From: Clostridium sp. CAG:571
Lineage (GTDB): Bacteria; Bacillota; Clostridia; TANB77; CAG-508
NCBI GenBank assembly: GCA_000434015.1
Contig: HF999523.1
Location: 309,556-373,555, forward strand
Direction of reading: 5' to 3'
Length of the DNA: 64,000 nucleotides
The translations under genes and the position numbers were made by a program. Positions within the stretch are counted from its first letter, which is position 1. Every line of letters starts with the position of its first letter. Under the pieces are notes generated by a model. That model was not told where the DNA came from, searched no databases, and worked only from the letters and a program-made list of their open reading frames with translations. Below, in pieces: positions 27,773-37,522 of the stretch.

Positions 27773-28924
27773 ATGGCAGAAAAAAGAGATTATTATGAAG
27801 TATTAGGAGTAGATAAAAATGCTACAGATGAAGAATTAAAAAAAGCATATAGAAAAATGGCTAAAAAATATCATCCTGATGCAAATCCAGATAATAAAAA
27901 AGAAGCTGAAATTAAATTTAAAGAAGTAAATGAAGCATATGAAACTTTATCTGATCCACAAAAAAGAAGAATGTATGATCAATTTGGACATGCAGGTCCA
28001 CAAGGATTTGGAGGAAATCCAGGAGGAGGATATTATTCATATTCTACATCAGGATTTGATGGATTTAGTGATTTTGGAGATTTAGGAGATATATTCTCTT
28101 CTTTCTTTGGAGGAGGATTTGGAGGTTCTAGAAATTCAAGAGCTAATAATGGACCTAAAAAGGGTGCAGATTTAAAATATAATATGGATATTACTTTTGA
28201 AGAAGCTTATTTAGGAGTAGAAAAAGAAGTTAATATTACAAGAGACGATATTTGTTCTAGTTGTAATGGAACTGGTGCAAAACCAGGAACAGTAGTTGAA
28301 AACTGTAATGTATGTGGTGGAACAGGGCAGGTAAAACAAGTACAAAATACAATATTAGGACAAATGCAAACAGCAAGAACATGTAGTAATTGCCATGGAA
28401 CTGGAAAAGTTATAAAAGAGCCATGCGAATCTTGCAGAGGAAAAGGAACTGTAAGAAAACAAGCAAAAATAAAAGTAAAAATTCCTGCAGGTATAGATAA
28501 CGATCAAACTATTGTACTTAGAGGAGAAGGAGAACCAGGTACAAAAGGTGGACCAAAAGGTGATTTATACATAAGCATGAGATTAAAGAAACATAGTATA
28601 TTTACAAGAAATGGAAATAATGTCTTTTGCGATATACCAATTACTTTTACGCAAGCAACTTTAGGAGCAGACCTAGAAATACCTATGGTTGATGGAAGTA
28701 AAGTAAAATATAAAATTCCAGATGGAACTCAACCAGGAACTAAATTTACAATAAAAAACAGAGGATTTAAAGCTGTTAATGGAAATTATCAAGGCGACTT
28801 TATTTTTACTGTTTTGGTTCAGGTGCCAAAGAGATTAAGCAAAGAACAAAGAGATTTATTAACAAAGCTTGCATTAACTATGAACGAACAACCACCAGTT
28901 AAAAAAAGAGGTTTATTTGGATAA
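27773..28924 (+). CDS. dnaJ: Chaperone protein DnaJ
   Basis: This 383-residue type I DnaJ has the J domain with HPD in KYHPDANP, a Gly/Phe-rich segment (residues about 75-120) and four zinc motifs (CSSCNGTG, CNVCGGTG, CSNCHGTG, CESCRGKG). The C-terminal substrate domain follows. It activates DnaK ATPase. ATG 27773 is chosen over ATG 27761 because ggaggaaag lies between them. A terminator overlaps its 3' end. Confidence 0.98.
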   Translation: MAEKRDYYEVLGVDKNATDEELKKAYRKMAKKYHPDANPDNKKEAEIKFKEVNEAYETLSDPQKRRMYDQFGHAGPQGFGGNPGGGYYSYSTSGFDGFSDFGDLGDIFSSFFGGGFGGSRNSRANNGPKKGADLKYNMDITFEEAYLGVEKEVNITRDDICSSCNGTGAKPGTVVENCNVCGGTGQVKQVQNTILGQMQTARTCSNCHGTGKVIKEPCESCRGKGTVRKQAKIKVKIPAGIDNDQTIVLRGEGEPGTKGGPKGDLYISMRLKKHSIFTRNGNNVFCDIPITFTQATLGADLEIPMVDGSKVKYKIPDGTQPGTKFTIKNRGFKAVNGNYQGDFIFTVLVQVPKRLSKEQRDLLTKLALTMNEQPPVKKRGLFG

Positions 28925-28942
28925 AATAAACCTCTTTTTTTT
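28903..28942 (+). terminator. Terminator overlapping the dnaJ stop
   Basis: The stem AGAGGTTTAT / ATAAACCTCT starts inside the last codons of dnaJ and is followed by eight Ts. Confidence 0.88.
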
Positions 28943-28953
28943 ATTTGGAAAAA

Positions 28954-28983
28954 TTGCCTATTTAAAGAATAGTGTGATATAAT
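28954..28983 (+). promoter_or_regulatory. Probable promoter of rsmE
   Basis: TTGCCT at 28954-28959 and TATAAT at 28978-28983 have an 18-base spacer. TGTG before the -10 gives an extended -10 character. Confidence 0.55.
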
Positions 28984-29012
28984 GTAGCAAATAAGAAAAA
29001 GGAAGTAATAAA

Positions 29013-29771
29013 ATGCCGAAATTTTTTGTTAAGGATGATCAAATTAAAAATAATAAAATAGAAATAATTGATGAAGATGTAAATCACATAGTAAATGTAT
29101 TAAGATGTAAAATAGGAGAAAATTTAAATATAGCAAACATAGATACAGGAAAAAACTATGAATCAGAAATTGAAAAAATAGATAAAAATTCAGTGATATG
29201 TAAAATAAAAAGAGAAATAGAGTCAAGTTCAGAATCTAATATTAATATTGATATTTTACAAGGTTTGCCAAAAGCGGATAAAATGGAACTTATAATACAA
29301 AAAAGTACTGAGCTTGGGGCAAAAGAAATCACTCCTGTTAACATGGAAAGATGCATTGTAAAAATTAATGCTAAAGATGAATCTAAAAAAATAAATAGAT
29401 GGCAAAAAATTGCTGAAGTTGCAGCAAAACAAAGCAGAAGAGATATAATACCAAAAGTAAATAATATAATAAATTTAAAAGATTTAGAAAAAAAAGAATC
29501 AAATTATGATTGTATATTAGTTGCATATGAAAAAGAGGAATCAAATACATTAAAAAATGAGTTGATAAAGTTAAAAGAAGTATTAAAAGTGAAAAAAAAT
29601 ATAAATATAGCTGTGGTGATAGGACCAGAAGGAGGATTTGCAGAGTCTGAAATAGAAAATTTAACAAATATAGGATGTAAAATTATTACTTTAGGAAAAA
29701 GAATTTTAAGAACAGAAACAGTAGCACTTGTTATGACAAGTATAATATTATATGAACTTGAAAATAATTAA
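29013..29771 (+). CDS. rsmE: 16S rRNA m3U1498 methyltransferase
   Basis: This 252-residue SPOUT-fold methyltransferase has an N-terminal PUA-like part (HIVNVLRCKIGENL), then QGLPKADKMELIIQKSTELG and the S-adenosylmethionine knot VVIGPEGGFAESEI with LGKRILRTETVAL. It methylates U1498 of 16S rRNA. In Firmicutes it is often found after dnaJ (sometimes with prmA between), as here. The start ATG 29013 has aaaggaag. Confidence 0.95.
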   Translation: MPKFFVKDDQIKNNKIEIIDEDVNHIVNVLRCKIGENLNIANIDTGKNYESEIEKIDKNSVICKIKREIESSSESNINIDILQGLPKADKMELIIQKSTELGAKEITPVNMERCIVKINAKDESKKINRWQKIAEVAAKQSRRDIIPKVNNIINLKDLEKKESNYDCILVAYEKEESNTLKNELIKLKEVLKVKKNINIAVVIGPEGGFAESEIENLTNIGCKIITLGKRILRTETVALVMTSIILYELENN

Positions 29772-29781
29772 GGAGAGTATT

Positions 29782-30966
29782 ATGGAAAATAGAAAAGAGA
29801 AAAAGACTGAGATAGAAGGAAATAAAGCTTTAAAAAGTACAGAAGTAAAACAACAAAACAATATGAAAAAAGAAAAAACAACAAATCAAAAAGAAAAAAA
29901 TATAAGTACAAAAAAGAAAACAAAAAATGAACAAGAAACAAAGTTAAAAGAAAATTTAGAAAAGGTAAAAGAAAATTCAACAGCAAATAAAGAAATAGAA
30001 AACGAAAAAAAAGAGTCAGTGAATAAGAAAGTTAAGGCTACAAAAAAAGATGTTTCTAGAAAAGATGAAAAAATAGAAAATAAAAATAGTGAAAAAATAA
30101 AAAAGAGTAGTAATGAGCTAAAAAAAAGCAATACAGTGAAAGTTAAAAATGTAAGTAAAATAGAAGATAATAAAACTAGTAGTAAAAATAAATCAAAAAC
30201 AAGTAGAAAAAGTACTGAAGAAAATGATAACAAAAAGATAGTTAATAACAAAAAGGAAGAACTAAAAAATGACGATAAGGTAAGCAAGTCAAACTTGGAA
30301 GTAACAAAAATTAAAGATGAAGTAAAAGCTGTAAAAACCAAAAATAAAAAGAAAAGTAGTAATAAAAGTAAAGAACAAACTAAAATAGAAAAAAATATAA
30401 AAAAGGAAATTACGAATAATAAATTAGGAGAAAACCAAGAAAATAGTGAAGAAAAAGGTAAGCAAATAGAAGAAGTAAAAGATATAAAGGAAATTGGGGA
30501 AGTAATAAAAAAAGAAAGAAAAAGAAAATTACCAGAAGAAATTCAAAAGAAAATATTTTTAAAAGTAATTTCAAACATATTTGTAGGAAGTATAATAATA
30601 TTATTTTTTATATTTATAATATTAGGACATAAAAATATAACAAGAGAAGTTTTTATAACAGATTTAAAAGTGTTCAGTGTGGCAATACTTATATTTTCTA
30701 TAATATTATTTGAAAATGCATATAAAAGAGAAAATAAATCTCTAGGAGTATTTGGTATAGAAATATTAGTTTTAGCAATTAGCAACATAGGTTTATTATA
30801 CGTGTGTATAATGAATGACATAATATTTATGAAAACAGTATTAATAATGGCTGGTATAACAATAGTATATTATATTATTAAATCTATAATAGTATTTTTA
30901 AAAATGAAGAAGTCATATTATAAAGAAAATAGTGAATTAAGTGAAACTATAGAAGAAGAGGTATAA
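29782..30966 (+). CDS. Lys/Glu-rich protein with C-terminal four-helix membrane domain
   Basis: This 394-residue protein of unknown function starts at ATG 29782 with aaggagag. Residues 1-255 are a disordered, extremely Lys/Glu/Asn-rich tract. The C-terminal 130 residues hold four transmembrane helices (VISNIFVGSIIILFF, LKVFSVAILIFSIILF, GVFGIEILVLAISNIGLL, TVLIMAGITIVYYIIK). Similar N-terminally extended membrane proteins occur in low-GC Clostridia between rsmE and yicC. The charged tail may bind nucleic acid or membrane lipids (inference). No CGG codon. Confidence 0.75.
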   Translation: MENRKEKKTEIEGNKALKSTEVKQQNNMKKEKTTNQKEKNISTKKKTKNEQETKLKENLEKVKENSTANKEIENEKKESVNKKVKATKKDVSRKDEKIENKNSEKIKKSSNELKKSNTVKVKNVSKIEDNKTSSKNKSKTSRKSTEENDNKKIVNNKKEELKNDDKVSKSNLEVTKIKDEVKAVKTKNKKKSSNKSKEQTKIEKNIKKEITNNKLGENQENSEEKGKQIEEVKDIKEIGEVIKKERKRKLPEEIQKKIFLKVISNIFVGSIIILFFIFIILGHKNITREVFITDLKVFSVAILIFSIILFENAYKRENKSLGVFGIEILVLAISNIGLLYVCIMNDIIFMKTVLIMAGITIVYYIIKSIIVFLKMKKSYYKENSELSETIEEEV

Positions 30967-30970
30967 TAAA

Positions 30971-31850
30971 ATGAGAAGTATGACAGGTTTTGGAAGAAGT
31001 AAAAATGTAGTAAATGGTAGAGAATATAATATTGAAATAAGAAGTGTTAATCATAGATATAACGATATTAGTGTAAAATTACCTAAAAGTATTAGTTATC
31101 TTGAAGAAGACATAAGAAAAGAAATATCAAAATTCATAATAAGAGGAAAATTAGATGTAAGTATTACTTTCATCGATTTTAATAGCAATGATAAAATTAT
31201 TACTATTAATAATGAACTTGCAAAAATATATATAAAAGAATTAAAGGAATTAGCAATTAAAGAAAATATAAATGACCATATAGAAGTTGTAGATATTAGT
31301 AAGTTTCCAGATGTATTAGAAATTAAGCAAAACGAGAAAAACGAGGAAGAAATAAAAAAAGAATTGTTAATATGCTTAAATGAAGCAATAGATAACTTAA
31401 ATGGCATGAAAGTAAAAGAAGGAAATAAAATAAAACAAGATTTGGAAATAAGAATTAATAGTATAGAAGATATGGTTAACAATATATTTACGTTTTCTAC
31501 TGGACTTATTGAAGAATATGTAGTAAAATTAAGGGAAAGAATACAAGAATTATTACATACAGATATAATTGATGAAACAAGAATTGCACAAGAGACAGTA
31601 ATATATTCAGATAAATGTTCTATTGAAGAAGAATTAACGAGATTAAGAAGCCATATAAAGCAATTTAGAGATTTAATAGAATTAAATACACGGTGGAATT
31701 GGGAAAAAATTGGATTTTATTATTCAAGAAATGAACAGAGAGACAAATACAATAGGATCTAAATCTGTGAAACTAGAAATTACTAATTTAGTAATAGATA
31801 TAAAAACAGAATTAGAAAATATAAGAGAACAAATACAAAATATTGAGTAA
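30971..31850 (+). CDS. yicC: YicC/YloC-family endoribonuclease, one CGG +1 shift
   Basis: The protein is about 292 residues across a +1 shift at CGG 31691-31693. The N-terminal MRSMTGFGRSKN and SVNHRYNDISVKLP are signatures of the family. The C-terminal domain continues in the +1 frame as TGGIGKKLDFIIQEMNRETN then TIGSKSVKLEI, ending at TAA 31850. Zero-frame reading garbles this conserved block and stops at 31762. Family members include ribonucleases acting on small RNAs. It is first in the conserved order yicC-remA-rpoZ/gmk-priA. Confidence 0.95.
31691..31693 (+). other. CGG +1 recoding site in yicC
   Basis: The context is ACA-CGG-T. Skipping C gives ACA-GGT and the invariant GGIGKKLDF. The zero frame stops after 22 codons. 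Confidence 0.95.
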
Positions 31851-31872
31851 TATATGAAGGGATGTGTATGTT

Positions 31873-32124
31873 ATGCAATTAATTAATATTGGATTTGGAA
31901 ATATTGTTTCTGCAAATAGAATTATTTCAATAGTTAGTCCAGAATCTGCACCAATAAAAAGGATTGTGCAAGATGCAAAAGATAAAGGAATGGCAGTTGA
32001 TGCAACATATGGAAGAAGAACAAGAGCAGTTATAATTATGGATTCAGGTCATGTTATACTATCTGCTGTTCAGCCAGAAACTGTTGCAGGAAGACTTGAC
32101 AAAGATGATATAGTGGAAGAATAA
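31873..32124 (+). CDS. remA: Extracellular matrix regulator RemA (DUF370)
   Basis: The protein is 83 residues from ATG 31873, giving the usual MQLINIGFGNIVSANRI start. GTG 31864 would leave only three bases after the aaggg site. The rest, APIKRIVQDAKDKGMAVDAT and YGRRTRAVIIMDSGHVILS, is diagnostic. In Bacillus subtilis RemA is a DNA-binding activator of matrix and osmoprotection genes, which fits the TasA-like cluster downstream (inference). Confidence 0.95.
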   Translation: MQLINIGFGNIVSANRIISIVSPESAPIKRIVQDAKDKGMAVDATYGRRTRAVIIMDSGHVILSAVQPETVAGRLDKDDIVEE

Positions 32125-32193
32125 TAAAAATATTTTGGAAATTTGGAAAATTAAGTGAAAATAAAAGTAATAAAAAAGAGGAGGAATGTTAAA

Positions 32194-32382
32194 ATGATGG
32201 TAAAACCAACAGTAAGTGAATTACTAACAAAAGTAGATAATCGTTTTAGATTAGTTATTGCAACATCAAAAAGAGCAAGACAAATTGCTACAGGTAGTGA
32301 AATACTAACAGATGAAGATGACGAATCACCAGTAACTTTAGCTGCTGACGAAATTGCAGAAGGTAAGGTGAAAGTATGCTAG
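32194..32382 (+). CDS. rpoZ: RNA polymerase omega subunit
   Basis: This 62-residue omega subunit is recognised from VDNRFRLVIATSKRARQIATG. ATG 32194 (or 32197) follows gaggagga directly; the longer frame from 32155 is not used. It overlaps the gmk start by seven bases, so the two are translationally coupled. The order rpoZ-gmk is the reverse of the usual gmk-rpoZ. Confidence 0.92.
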   Translation: MMVKPTVSELLTKVDNRFRLVIATSKRARQIATGSEILTDEDDESPVTLAADEIAEGKVKVC

Positions 32383-32951
32383 TATTATTATCTGGAGTGT
32401 CTGGTGCAGGAAAAGATACAATAAAAAAAGAATTAATTAAAAGAATGGAAAATGTAGAATCATTACCATCTTTTACAGACAGAGCACCAAGAATAGGAGA
32501 AGTAGAAGGTCAAATATATCATTTTGTTGAAACTGAAGAATTTGAAAGAATGATAGAAGCAGGAGAATTATATGAATACGATGTTCATCATGAGCGTTAT
32601 TATGGTACATCAAAAAAATTAATGAATGAAAAAATAAAAAGTGGAAAAATTATTGTAAAAGATATGGATGTAAATGGAACAGAAAATTTAATAAAATTGT
32701 TAAAAAATGATGTTAAAGTAATTACAATTTTCCTAAGAGTTCCAAAAGAAGAGTTAAGAAAAAGATTAGAAAACAGAATAGATAAACCATCTCCAAAAGA
32801 AATAATGCTTAGATTAAATCGTTTCGATTATGAAGAATCAAAAATAGATCTATACGATTATGTTATAAAAAATAATAATTTAGAAAAAACAGTAAATATA
32901 ATTATGACAATAATAAATCAAGAATATAACATTGGAGAAACTGAGTTTTAA
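32376..32951 (+). CDS. gmk: Guanylate kinase
   Basis: This 191-residue protein phosphorylates GMP to GDP. The P-loop is SGVSGAGKDTIKKEL. The GMP-binding region SFTDRAPRIGEVEGQIYHFV is slightly diverged from the usual TTR-PR-GE form. YEYDVHHERYYGTSK follows. It begins inside the end of rpoZ (ATG 32376 after aaggtgaa). Confidence 0.94.
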   Translation: MLVLLSGVSGAGKDTIKKELIKRMENVESLPSFTDRAPRIGEVEGQIYHFVETEEFERMIEAGELYEYDVHHERYYGTSKKLMNEKIKSGKIIVKDMDVNGTENLIKLLKNDVKVITIFLRVPKEELRKRLENRIDKPSPKEIMLRLNRFDYEESKIDLYDYVIKNNNLEKTVNIIMTIINQEYNIGETEF

Positions 32952-32994
32952 AAAACAAATAGCAAGAATTTTTGTTCTTGCTATTTGTTTTCTT
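32952..32994 (+). terminator. Terminator after gmk
   Basis: A 17-bp perfect stem (32952-32968 with 32975-32991) is followed by a short T-rich tail. Confidence 0.85.
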
Positions 32995-33036
32995 ATATAG
33001 TAATATAAAAGAGTGATAAAAAACTAGGAGAATACT

Positions 33037-35285
33037 ATGATTGCAGAGGTAATAATAAATAGTAATGTAAAAAACTTAAATAAAACATTTGATTATAATA
33101 TTCCATATGAATTACAAAACAAAGTGAAAATAGGATCAAGAGTGTTTGTTAAATTTGGGAATATAAAAAAATTAGAAGAAGGATTTGTTATAGGAATAAA
33201 AGATTCTTCTGAATTTAAAGTAAAAGATATAGAAAAAGTAGAAAGTAATGAATATATAGGAGAAGAAGAAATAAAACTTGCTAAATGGATGGCTAAAAGA
33301 TATTTTTGCAATATATCAGATTGTATAAAATTAATGTTGCCACCAGGAACAACAACTAAAATAATTACAAATAGAGTAAAAGAAAAAACAGCAAATTATG
33401 CAAATTTAAAAGTAGAAGATATAGAAATAGAAGAAGCAATTGAATTTAAAAAAATAAAATCAGAAAAGCAAATTAGAATTTTGAAATTTTTAATAAATAA
33501 TGGTGAAACTCTAGTTCAAGATTTAGAATTATTTACAGATACAACAAGAAGTATAATAAAAACGTTGGAAAAAAATGGGTATATAGAAATTATAGAAAAG
33601 CAAGTGGAAAGAAATCCATTTATTCATAAAGTTGTTAATGCAAGTAAAGATTTGAATTTAACAGATGAACAATCAAAAGCTTATGAAGAAATTTCAGAGT
33701 GTATAGATATGGGGATATATTCAAGTTTTTTACTTTTTGGAGTAACAGGATCTCGGAAAAACAGAAGTGTATTTACAATTAATTGAAAAAGTAATAAAAG
33801 AAGAAAAAACAAGTATAATGCTTGTACCGGAAATATCATTAACTCCACAAACAGTAGATAGATTTATTGCAAGATTTGGGGAGGAAAAAATAGCGGTTTT
33901 GCATAGTAAATTATCAATAGGAGAAAGATATGATCAGTGGCAAAAAATTAAATCTGGTAAAGCAAAAATTATAATAGGAGCACGTTCTGCAATATTTGCT
34001 CCAGTTAAAAATTTAGGAATAATAATTATTGATGAAGAACATGATTCTTCATATAAATCTGAAATGACCCCAAGATATAATGCAAAAGAAATTGCAGAGG
34101 TATTGGCTAAGAAAAATAGAATACCATTGATTTTAGGAAGTGCTACACCAGATATTAATACGTATTATAAAGCTATAAATAACGAAATTGTTTTACTTGA
34201 ATTAACTAAAAGAGCGAACAAAGCAAGTCTACCGAATGTTGAAATTGTAGATTTAAGAGAAGAACTTGCAAATGGAAATAGAAGTATGATAAGTACTAAA
34301 TTATTTTCAGAAATAGAGAAAAATTTAAAAGATAAAAAGCAAACTATTTTATTTTTAAATAGGAGAGGATTTTCAACATTTATAATGTGTAGAGACTGTG
34401 GATATACAGCAAAGTGTAAGAATTGTAATGTAACATTAACATATCATTATAGAGAAAATAAGTTAAAATGTCATTATTGTGGATATGAAACTAATGCTAT
34501 AAAAATATGCCCAGAATGTAAAAGTACTAATATAAGATATTTTGGAACAGGAACTCAAAAATTAGAAATGGAAATAAAAAAACTTTTTCCTGAAGCTAAA
34601 ACTATAAGAATGGATATAGACACGGTAAGTAAAAAAAATTCACATGAACAAATTTTAAATACATTTAAAAATGATAATTTAGATATATTAATAGGAACTC
34701 AGATGGTTGTAAAAGGACACCACTTTCCAAATGTTACTTTAGTTGGAGTTATAGCAGCAGACAGTAATCTAAATTTAGATGATTATAGAGCACAAGAAAA
34801 AACATTTCAAATATTAACACAAGTGGCACGGAAGAGCAGGAAGAGAACAAGAAGGAAGAGTTATTATTCAAACATATAATCCAGATAACTTCAGCATAGA
34901 ATATGCTAAAAAACAGGATTATAAATTGTTTTTTAACACAGAGATTATGTTGAGGAAAAGTTTGAAATATCCTCCATTTTGTGATATAATAATGCTAGGT
35001 GTTACTTCAGAAGATGAGATAGAAGTTCAAAAAATTGCAAATTTATTACATGAGTTTTTAAAACAGAAAATTATAAATGAAAATGCAAAAATTTTATTAT
35101 ATAAACCAGTACCATCACCAATTGAAAAAATAAAAAATAAATTTAGATGGAGAATAATAATTAAATGCAAATTTGGAGATGATATAATAGAATTAATAAA
35201 TGAAACAATTGATGAATTCAATAAAATGAAGAAAAAGGATTCAAGTAAAATTATAATAGACTTAAATCCAAATAATATGTTGTAG
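33037..35285 (+). CDS. priA: Primosomal protein N' (PriA helicase), two CGG +1 shifts
   Basis: PriA restarts stalled replication forks. It is about 748 residues when two +1 shifts are made (CGG 33754 and 34829). Motifs are Walker A GVTGSGKTEVYLQLIE, IGARSAIFAP, DEEH, the zinc cluster CRDCGYTAKCKNC with CHYCGYE and CPECKS, and motif VI VAGRAGREQEGRVIIQTYN, both Walker A and motif VI lying on shift sites. Each zero frame ends within a few codons (33786, 34879). def and fmt follow, as in many Firmicutes. Confidence 0.96.
33754..33756 (+). other. CGG +1 recoding site in priA Walker A
   Basis: The context is TCT-CGG-A. Skipping C gives TCT-GGA and the P-loop GSGKTEVY. The zero frame stops after 9 codons. 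Confidence 0.95.
34829..34831 (+). other. CGG +1 recoding site in priA motif VI
   Basis: The context is GCA-CGG-A. Skipping C gives GCA-GGA and AGRAGRE. The zero frame stops after 15 codons. Confidence 0.95.
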
Positions 35286-35303
35286 TAAGGAGTGAAAAAA
35301 TAT

Positions 35304-35780
35304 ATGGCAATTAGAAATATAAGAGAAGATGGAGATGAAATCTTAAGAAAAAAATCTAGAAAAGTAGAAGTTGTAGATGATAAAATAAGAGAAATATTAG
35401 AAGATATGGTCGAAACTATGCATAAATATAATGGTGTTGGGTTAGCAGCACCACAAATTGGATTGTTAAAAAGATTAATAGTAATAGATCTATATGATGA
35501 TAAAGGACCTATAAAATTAGTTAATCCAGAAATTATTAAAGAAAAAGGAACTCAGGAAGTGGAAGAAGGATGTTTAAGCTTTCCTAACAAATTTGCTAAA
35601 ATTATTAGACCAGAAGAAGTTACTGTAAAAGCATTAAATGAAAATGGAAAAACAGTAAAAATATCAGCAAAAGGTTTACTAGCTCAAGCTTTATCACATG
35701 AAATAGATCACTTAAATGGAATATTATTTGTAGATAAAATAATACCAGGAACATTACAAGTAATAGAACCAGAAAAATAA
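35304..35780 (+). CDS. def: Peptide deformylase
   Basis: This 158-residue metallo-deformylase removes the N-formyl group from new proteins. Motif I is GVGLAAPQIG, motif II EEGCLSFP and motif III HEIDHLNG, all intact. ATG 35304 is preferred over GTG 35292 because the aagga site is too close to the GTG. It sits between priA and fmt. Confidence 0.97.
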   Translation: MAIRNIREDGDEILRKKSRKVEVVDDKIREILEDMVETMHKYNGVGLAAPQIGLLKRLIVIDLYDDKGPIKLVNPEIIKEKGTQEVEEGCLSFPNKFAKIIRPEEVTVKALNENGKTVKISAKGLLAQALSHEIDHLNGILFVDKIIPGTLQVIEPEK

Positions 35781-35787
35781 ATAAGAG

Positions 35788-35829
35788 AAAGGAGATCATG
35801 ATTTTTATTATAATCATGAAATAACTAAA
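35788..35829 (+). promoter_or_regulatory. Ribosome site separated from the fmt start by a hairpin
   Basis: AAAGGAGAT (35788-35796) is followed by the 8-bp hairpin TCATGATT / AATCATGA (35796-35803 with 35812-35819), then 9 bases to the fmt ATG. If the hairpin is folded, the spacing becomes normal. A mini-frame ATG 35798 to TAA 35824 (MIFIIIMK) also occupies the hairpin. Confidence 0.6.
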
Positions 35830-36815
35830 TGCTAAATATTGTATTTATGGGAACACCAGATTTTGCAAAAGAATCCTTAAAATGTTTATATGAAAAAAAA
35901 TATAATATAGTAGGAGTTGTTACAAATCAGGATAAACCAAAAGGCAGAGGAATGAAAATGATGTTTTCTCCTGTAAAAGAATTTGCTTTAGAGAAAAATT
36001 TAAAAATATATCAACCTACAAAAGTGAGAAATAATCCAGAATTTATAGAAGAAATGAAAAAATTAAATCCAGATGTTATATGTGTTGTTGCATATGGAAA
36101 GATTTTACCAGAAGAATTATTAGAAATACCCAAATATGGTTGTATAAATGTACATGGATCATTACTTCCTAAATATAGAGGCGCAGCACCAATACAATGG
36201 GCAGTAATAAATGGAGAAAAGGTAACAGGAGTTACAACAATGTACATGGATAAAGGAATGGATACAGGAGATATTCTTTTAAAACAAGAAGTCGCTATAG
36301 GAAATGATGAAACAACAGGAGAATTATGGGATAGATTATCTATTTTAGGTGGAAAGTTATTAGTAGAAACTTTAGAAAAAATAGAAAAATCTTCTATAAC
36401 AAGACAAAAGCAAGGAAGTGATTTTTCATTAGCACCAATGCTTTCAAAGGAAATTGGAAAAATAGATTGGAAAAATAAAGAAGCTGTAGAAATAAAAAAT
36501 TTAGTAAGAGGGTTAAATCCAATAATTGGAGCTTATACATATATAGAAAATAAAAAAATAAAATTTTGGAAAGTAGATGTATTAACAAAACAAGAACTGT
36601 TAGAAAAATATGAAAGTTTAAAAGAGTGTAAGCAAAAATTAGACGATATTACATATGGTACAGTAATATTATCTGATCCGAAAAATGGATTAATAATAAA
36701 AGCTAAAAATGGGTATGTAAATGTTTTAGAAATTCAAGGCGAAAATGCGAAAAAAATGAATATAAATGATTTTTTGAGAGGCAACAGTATTGATATAGGA
36801 ACAGTATTACAATAA
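35829..36815 (+). CDS. fmt: Methionyl-tRNA formyltransferase
   Basis: This 328-residue protein formylates initiator Met-tRNA using 10-formyl-THF. N-terminal MLNIVFMGTPDFAKESL, the active-site INVHGSLLPKYRGAAPIQWA with Asn/His, and the Asp in GVTTMYMDKGMDTGDIL are present. The C-terminal OB-like domain is complete. The ATG is 33 bases from the nearest good Shine-Dalgarno, with a hairpin between. Confidence 0.97.
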   Translation: MLNIVFMGTPDFAKESLKCLYEKKYNIVGVVTNQDKPKGRGMKMMFSPVKEFALEKNLKIYQPTKVRNNPEFIEEMKKLNPDVICVVAYGKILPEELLEIPKYGCINVHGSLLPKYRGAAPIQWAVINGEKVTGVTTMYMDKGMDTGDILLKQEVAIGNDETTGELWDRLSILGGKLLVETLEKIEKSSITRQKQGSDFSLAPMLSKEIGKIDWKNKEAVEIKNLVRGLNPIIGAYTYIENKKIKFWKVDVLTKQELLEKYESLKECKQKLDDITYGTVILSDPKNGLIIKAKNGYVNVLEIQGENAKKMNINDFLRGNSIDIGTVLQ

Positions 36816-36831
36816 TATTACAAAAAAATTA

Positions 36832-36870
36832 CAATTATGTTATATTTTTTATAACATAATTGTTTTTTTT
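36832..36870 (+). terminator. Terminator after fmt
   Basis: The perfect 12-bp stem CAATTATGTTAT / ATAACATAATTG is followed by eight Ts. Confidence 0.92.
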
Positions 36871-36898
36871 GAATTATATGTTATTATATGGTTAATAT
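36869..36898 (+). promoter_or_regulatory. Possible promoter of the TasA-like cluster
   Basis: TTGAAT at 36869-36874 overlaps the end of the fmt terminator. TTAATA at 36892 (17-base spacer) or TAATAT at 36893 (18-base spacer) would be the -10. Confidence 0.4.
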
Positions 36899-36922
36899 AT
36901 TAATATGTAGGAGGAAACTTTT

Positions 36923-37438
36923 ATGAAAACAAAAAACAAAAATTTATTATTAGTAATATTATTAATTGCTGTTGTAGGAATGGCAATAGGATATGCGGCA
37001 TTATCTCAACAATTAGTTATAAATGGAACAGCCAACATTACAACAGAGTGGGATGTTCATATTAAAAATATAACAGCTTCAGCTGGCAATGCTACTACAG
37101 GTGCGCAAGATAAAACACAACCATCTTTTACAGCAACATCTGCAACATTTGATGTAGATTTAGCATATCCAGGAGCTAGTGCAACATATACAGTTACAGT
37201 AGAAAATGGTGGAACTATAGCAGCAAAATTACAAGAAGTTACTGGAGTAGATACAGCAAATGCAGCAGAACCAACAGGAATAACATATACAATAGATGCA
37301 CAGGCAAATGATTCATTAGGTTCAAAAAGTACAAAAGATTATACTGTTACTGTAACTTGGGACAAACAAGCAACAGAGATACCAAATACAAAAACAAAAA
37401 CAGCAACAATTACATTAAACTATGTACAAGCTGATTAA
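36923..37438 (+). CDS. TasA/CalY-like secreted protein with SipW-type signal
   Basis: This 171-residue protein has an N-terminal hydrophobic segment (LLLVILLIAVVGMAIGYAAL) ending in the GYAALSQQLVINGTA pattern typical of SipW-dependent substrates. The mature domain is a Thr/Ala-rich beta sandwich (DVDLAYPGASATYTVTVENG). The signal peptidase gene two genes downstream supports processing there. Family members form matrix fibres or surface-layer material; the fibre role here is inference. The start ATG 36923 has aggaggaa. Confidence 0.8.
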   Translation: MKTKNKNLLLVILLIAVVGMAIGYAALSQQLVINGTANITTEWDVHIKNITASAGNATTGAQDKTQPSFTATSATFDVDLAYPGASATYTVTVENGGTIAAKLQEVTGVDTANAAEPTGITYTIDAQANDSLGSKSTKDYTVTVTWDKQATEIPNTKTKTATITLNYVQAD

Positions 37439-37446
37439 TAAAAGTT

Positions 37447-37489
37447 AAGTAAAATAGCTAAGAATGATAATATCTTGGCTTTTTTACTT
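37447..37489 (+). terminator. Hairpin between TasA-like and CBM-like genes
   Basis: AAGTAAAATAGCTAAGA pairs with TCTTGGCTTTTTTACTT. The T run lies inside the right arm, so this may act as a leaky terminator, leaving the first gene more highly expressed. Confidence 0.6.
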
Positions 37490-37522
37490 ATATTAAATAG
37501 AATTTTTTTCTTTGGAGGTAAT

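Noticed and set aside
33754..33756. prfB-like programmed frameshift with upstream Shine-Dalgarno
   Set aside because: No consistent purine-rich element is found at the right distance upstream of the CGG sites.
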